64,000 bases of DNA from NCBI GenBank assembly GCA_035041965.1, contig JAPYMA010000172.1, positions 243,540-307,539 on the forward strand, written 5' to 3'. The stretch's first letter is position 1, and every line of letters begins with the position of its first letter. The position numbers and the translations under genes are program-made. The notes under the pieces were generated by a model that was not told the DNA's origin, searched no databases, and saw only the letters and a program-made list of their open reading frames with translations. Positions 59,452-64,000 of the stretch are shown one piece after another. The DNA is from Anisakis pegreffii. Its lineage: Eukaryota > Nematoda > Chromadorea > Rhabditida > Anisakidae.

Positions 59452-61200
59452 AACAAACTGAAGAATCCACAATGCTTCACATCCCATTTGGATAGATTTT
59501 TCAAAGTCATCAAGTACCTTATTAGTACTAATGACAGACAATAACTGCACTGGCAAGGGAAATAAGGATGTCACCATAGATGTGTATGAATGCCGTCATG
59601 ACACTAGCTAATAGATAAGCTTCGGCGAGTAACCACAAACACCTGAGAGATTTTCCTCATAACACATTTGATAACATTGGAATCTTCTTCCAGCTGCTAT
59701 CAGACAGCACTACGAAGAAGACGTTCTTCGAGTCACCAGTTAGCAACTCGACTCTTCAGGTGAGTGGTCCAGGCGAACTTTCCAGACCTACCGCTAACTT
59801 CATAAGGCTATTCATACCCTACGTCGTGAAACTCAGTTTTATAGGGATATTTTTTTCCATTCATATGCCAGTGTAGCTATCGAAACCAAACTGCAGAACC
59901 TATAATGCCTCTCCTCTCATTTGAATGGATTTCTCAAAGTTATCAAGTACTTTGTTAGCACTAATGACAGACAATAACTGCACTGGCAAGGGAAATAAGG
60001 ATGTCACCATAGATGTGTATGAATGCCGTCATGACACTAGCTAATAGATAAGCTTCGGCGAGTAACCACAAACACCTGAGAGATTTTCCTCATAACACAT
60101 TTGATAACATTGGAATCTTCTTCCAGCTGCTATCAAACAGCACTACGAAGAAGACGTTCTTCGAGTCACCAGTTAGCAACTCGACTCTTCAGGTGAATGG
60201 TCCAGGCGAACTTTCCAGACCTACCGCTAACTTCATAAGGCTATTCATACCCTACGTCGTGAAACTCAGTTTTATAGGGATATTTTTTTCCATTCATATG
60301 CCAGTGTAGCTATCAAAACAAAATAGCAACTGAATAGCAACTCTTCAGTTAGCAACTGAAGAACCTATAATGCCTCTCCTCTCATTTGAATGGATTTCTC
60401 AAAGTTATCAAGTACCTTGTTAGCACTAATGACAGACAATAACTGCACTGGCAAGGGAAATAAGGATGTCACCATAGATGTGTATGAATGCCGTCATGAC
60501 ACTAGCTAATAGATAAGCTTCGGCGAGTAACCACAAACACCTGAGAGATTTCCTCTTATAGTGCATTTAGTAACATTGAACTGAGCGAAGCGATTTCATA
60601 TTTGCAAGCCAATGGTCAACCCGATTATAATTCCCCCCTGTTAAGAGAAAGTGCGCACAGTGAGTCCGGGAACCCTCGTTACCTGAGCAAATGCACGAGC
60701 ACACTACTCAGGCCAACTTACGCGCAATCCCTATCCCCGGTCAAATCGGCGCCTTTCCCGGGCCGGGAACGCCCGTAATATGTTCCGAAGAATAAATGCT
60801 AGCGATACTCGGGTAAATATCGCTAGCATATTTTAAGTTCATTCTCCCCGATTCGCCGAGACTGCCGGTAGGCGGGGAACGCCCGTCGCATTTATCTAAA
60901 CCTAGCCCCTCTTGTTGGCAGCTCGACAGGCTGGGATCACCCACACAATCAAAATTTGCTTTTTAAAAATGACCATTAACTGCACACATGATATTGCACT
61001 CAACTCAGTCCAGCTGTTACTAAACACTATTACAAGAAAGAAGTTTTTCGAGTCACCACTCATCAACTCGACTCTACAGGATGAGTGGTCCAGGCGAACT
61101 TTCCAGACCTACCGCTAACTTCATAAGGCGATTCATACCCTACGTTCGTGAAACTCATTTTTGCAGGGATAGTTTTCTTTTTTCATATGCCAGTGCACTT
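59452..61200. repeat. Tandem array of a ~433-bp repeat, third copy interrupted
   Basis: The landmark AATGACAGACAATAACTGCA occurs at about 59530, 59963 and 60428. Copy 1 is about 59452-59884, copy 2 about 59885-60350 (longer by a roughly 32-bp insertion near its end that repeats TAGCAACT). Copy 3 starts near 60351 and follows the unit up to about 60576. The matching second half of the unit resumes at about 61009 (CAGCTGTTACTAAACA...) and runs to about 61200. Copies 1 and 2 are nearly identical over long stretches. No coding frame is present. Confidence 0.85.
60577..61008. other. GC-rich insert inside the third tandem copy, with hairpins
   Basis: This roughly 430-bp segment is absent from copies 1 and 2. 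It holds two copies of GGGAACGCCCGT (near 60766 and 60877), a perfect 12-bp-arm hairpin at 60796-60829 (ATGCTAGCGATA, loop of ten, TATCGCTAGCAT), and a CCTGAG...CTCAGG stem near 60680-60715. Its composition differs sharply from the flanks. It could be a mobile element or a structured RNA gene; I match it to no known family. Confidence 0.5.
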
Positions 61201-64000
61201 ATTATCAACCCTAGTCACAGCTCCTCCCGCAACAAACTATGTATTCTCTGATGTGATACCTCTAATTCTAAGAAGCGATCAATTTTGAGAGCTTTTTTCA
61301 GCCATGACGAGACTAGGATACTGCGTTAGGTTGTCCATAGATAGCTAAGTATCCCTCTAAATCGCATGCTAATATGGCTCACAGTAACGTTGAACTAACG
61401 TTTGATTAAGCAAAGTCAGAGCCCGCTAATCGCTACACCGACTTAAGTCAACATGTGCTAAATTTTCAGTCAAGTCGTTTCGAAGTTTTGGTCCAGTGAG
61501 CTTATAATACAGTCGCAGTCAAGCTAAGTCAAGTTAAAGTTATGACTAAGTTAAATCAAATTAAGTTAAGCTGCGACAGCTACCTCAATACATATCAGCA
61601 AGTGTGCTAGTCTCATATCTATGCTAGAGTCCAACACAGATTCACGTAGTAGAGTCCAAATTGGGAAGGGGGGGGAGGGAGATGGTGAGGTGCACAAACT
61701 GAAAAAATTTTAATCAGGTGGGATGGGCCATATCTATAACCAGTCCAAGTCCCTACCTCTGGCTCCGGAGTTAAGCGGGTCGTTACGTGCCGCATCCCTC
61801 CTTCGCCCTACCCACATCCCGTATAAGAAGGCTTACAATATTCACAATAGCAATGAATGTAGAAAATGAATAAATAAATAAACATATAAATAATGAAAAA
61901 ATACACGATAATTTGTGGCAACATGCATGAATATATACATTATATATAATATACAATTCAATTAATTCAAAACATTAAAGAATAAATAGAAAACTAAATC
62001 CAATAGGTGGTAATCTAAGTCAGAATTTATAATATTTTTCCTTTGATATCAAATTGTTTCAAAAGAGCTAAACTTCTCAACATTTGACAATACAGTGACA
62101 GTAACAATAACACAAAGCAGTGATGGTAACATAACGCAAATAACATTAGCAACTGCATTAAAAAGCACTAAAAAATCCCCCCAGTTAAAACATATGAGGC
62201 ATCATAAATATGTTCACAAATTTATGATCAACAACGATAAAATCTGACAATGCACCACAAAATCTGCCACTGTATTGTATCTATTCTTAATTATTCAGTT
62301 ACAAATAACGCATGATTTACATGTAATTAATAACATATACAAATATAGTTCACAATACTCATAAATGAATTAAAGAATGATAAAGGAAGTAATTAAAAAA
62401 GCGGTCACTGACCACAACTGAATTTTATTCTGTGTCCCTAAGTACAAGTTGAAACTACTAACCTGACGCTTCTTTGCGCCACGATGGAATGTTTTTTTGA
62501 ATACTGTTGAATAATATTGTTGAATTGAGTATTCATTGAATTGTTGCTTGCTGTTGTTTTGATCCGATATATCCAGGCGATATTGCTTATCATTGATCCA
62601 TCCACGAGATATTGAATCGATAACGCCATGTCTGTCAATTGCCGTCGACCCATCACCATCGGTTGTCGTCTCTCGTCACCCGGTTATAACGATCAGCGCG
62701 CGACTTTACCTGGAATTAGATGACGGTTTAATGATGACAAGATATATCATTTTCAAGCAAATATCGCATTGCTACATTACCCAAAATATCAACATCTCTA
62801 TCTATATTACGTCTGTTATCACACAACTGTTTTATACACCAACCCATCTAACAGAGAATATTCACACAATACCCATACATGAAGAATATACGATACATTT
62901 CCGCCAGATCAAGAGAAATTAACAAGATTGACTGACAATAAAGTCATTTCATATCACCAACAAACGAATTAAACCACCCCAGAAATGATTCAATTCCTCA
63001 CCTCTGATCCCAGGTGATGACCAGTGACAGTATAGTTTAACGTGTCACGGTTTGTCCAGTCTCGATCACCTCTGATCTAGAACATTATTAAATGATTAGT
63101 TCGTAGTTTTCCTCAAGTTCATATCAATACAATCTGAGCGATCAACCAAACAAGCGATATGATACTAAAAACAAGAAAATTAGAAGATTGTATGATCTCA
63201 AAATATCTACGGCGCAATTCCGAATTGCGCCAAAAAATACATGAGCGAACTAAAAACATGAATAACATATATAAAAATATATTACGCACCACAACTGCAC
63301 CGCACAGAACATTTATGAGCGAAATAAATGAATACTGAATGAACAAGGCAATCAATCATAGTGATATGATCTGTGATGATCAGTTGGTATGGTACTACTA
63401 ACAGATCATAGAATGCACATTATGATCACAACGAAGTGATCAACAAAGCATGTAAATATTATTATGTCATATCACTAGCGAGTGAATTTCAACATCAGTG
63501 CAAATAAAAGATATTTCGCCGAGATCATTCTCTGGGATCTTGGAAGCTTTTTCATTCCGGATGAAATCCGGAGGCATTGAAATTCTTTAGTATTAATCAA
63601 ATAAAATGCATCTAAATAGTCACAGAATAATTGTAAGTGAATTGTAAGTGAATTAAGCCATCATGGTGGCTAAAAATCGGTGGACAGGTGGGGTGCTTGC
63701 TCTCGTCATCAAGCCGAAAATTGTCAAAATAGCATTGCGATGACTAGTGAGAAAGAAAATAGAACGGGAATATACGAGAGAGTAGAGATGCAAAGGTCTC
63801 ATGAATCTCGAGTGTCATGCCTCGGATGCGAGCGTGCGTAGGTGTACACGTGCGTGTTGAAAGCATTGTAAGTATGGATCATCGCTTGACGTTTTTTGAC
63901 ATCATGCATTGAGAAGTCTATAGCGAAATTCCGTTGTAATGGGAACGCATCGGTGTAAACAATTTTGATCTTTGATCAGCAATTTGAAATTGCATCATTA
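61201..64000. other. Terminal region without a recognisable gene
   Basis: Contains a G-tract (near 61668-61690), a GC-rich patch near 61725-61800, and otherwise AT-rich sequence. Frames at 62593-62922 (+) and 63119-63355 (-) are hydrophobic or low-complexity without motifs or splice support. No tRNA or rRNA was found by eye. Confidence 0.4.

Noticed and set aside
59452..60560. CRISPR-like array
   Set aside because: Units are about 433 bp and contiguous, without short repeats and unique spacers, in a eukaryotic context.
60620..61000. 5S rRNA, spliced-leader RNA or tRNA gene in the GC-rich segment
   Set aside because: No match by eye to conserved 5S, SL or tRNA B-box sequences in the right arrangement.

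Overview
The window is nuclear DNA from an animal, and the gene content points to a nematode. It is AT-rich. Genes are split by many mostly short introns with GT donors and TTTCAG- or AAG-type acceptors. It holds a Nup62/NPP-11-type nucleoporin, a CRAL-TRIO/GOLD protein, a large mucin-like PAN/apple protein and a secreted carboxylesterase. The species cannot be named from the sequence. No bacterial operons, CRISPR, rRNA or confident tRNA were seen. Exon models were built by hand from splice sites, reading-frame phase and family motifs; coordinates are given where phases close.

Layout. 248-2215 (-): 5' half of a carboxylesterase that runs off the left edge. 2216-6333: intergenic. 6334-14539 (-): a large PAN/apple-domain, Ser/Thr-rich, probably membrane-anchored extracellular protein. 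14149-20251: upstream DNA with several hAT-like elements. 20252-26625 (+): the FG nucleoporin Nup62. 26626-30645: intergenic, holding a 1.5-kb hAT-like element. 30646-34004 (+): CRAL-TRIO + GOLD lipid-binding protein, with one hAT-like insertion in each of two introns. 34641-38412 (-): ZIP metal transporter of the ZIP8/ZIP14 type, convergent with the previous gene. 38413-43695: no recognisable gene. 43696-44742 and 46535-47472 (+): two paralogous small single-pass membrane proteins of unknown family, separated by a hAT-like MITE, a perfect 56-bp palindrome and a 360-bp inverted-repeat element. 50727-53375 (+): DHHC palmitoyltransferase. 54857-55128: 5'-truncated LINE fragment with a 20-bp target-site duplication. 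55375-57147 (+): small basic protein of unknown function. 57148-64000: mostly repeats, including a 433-bp tandem repeat, a GC-rich insert and a TIR element, plus one doubtful ORF.

The genes do not form an obvious pathway. Several concern membranes and secretion (palmitoylation, lipid transfer, metal uptake, extracellular matrix), but this looks like ordinary nematode gene order, not a functional cluster. The less ordinary features are the hAT-like families with intact 8-bp duplications, the run of symmetric phase-1 exons in the nucleoporin, the small membrane-protein pair, and a possible nonsense codon at a splice junction of the PAN gene.
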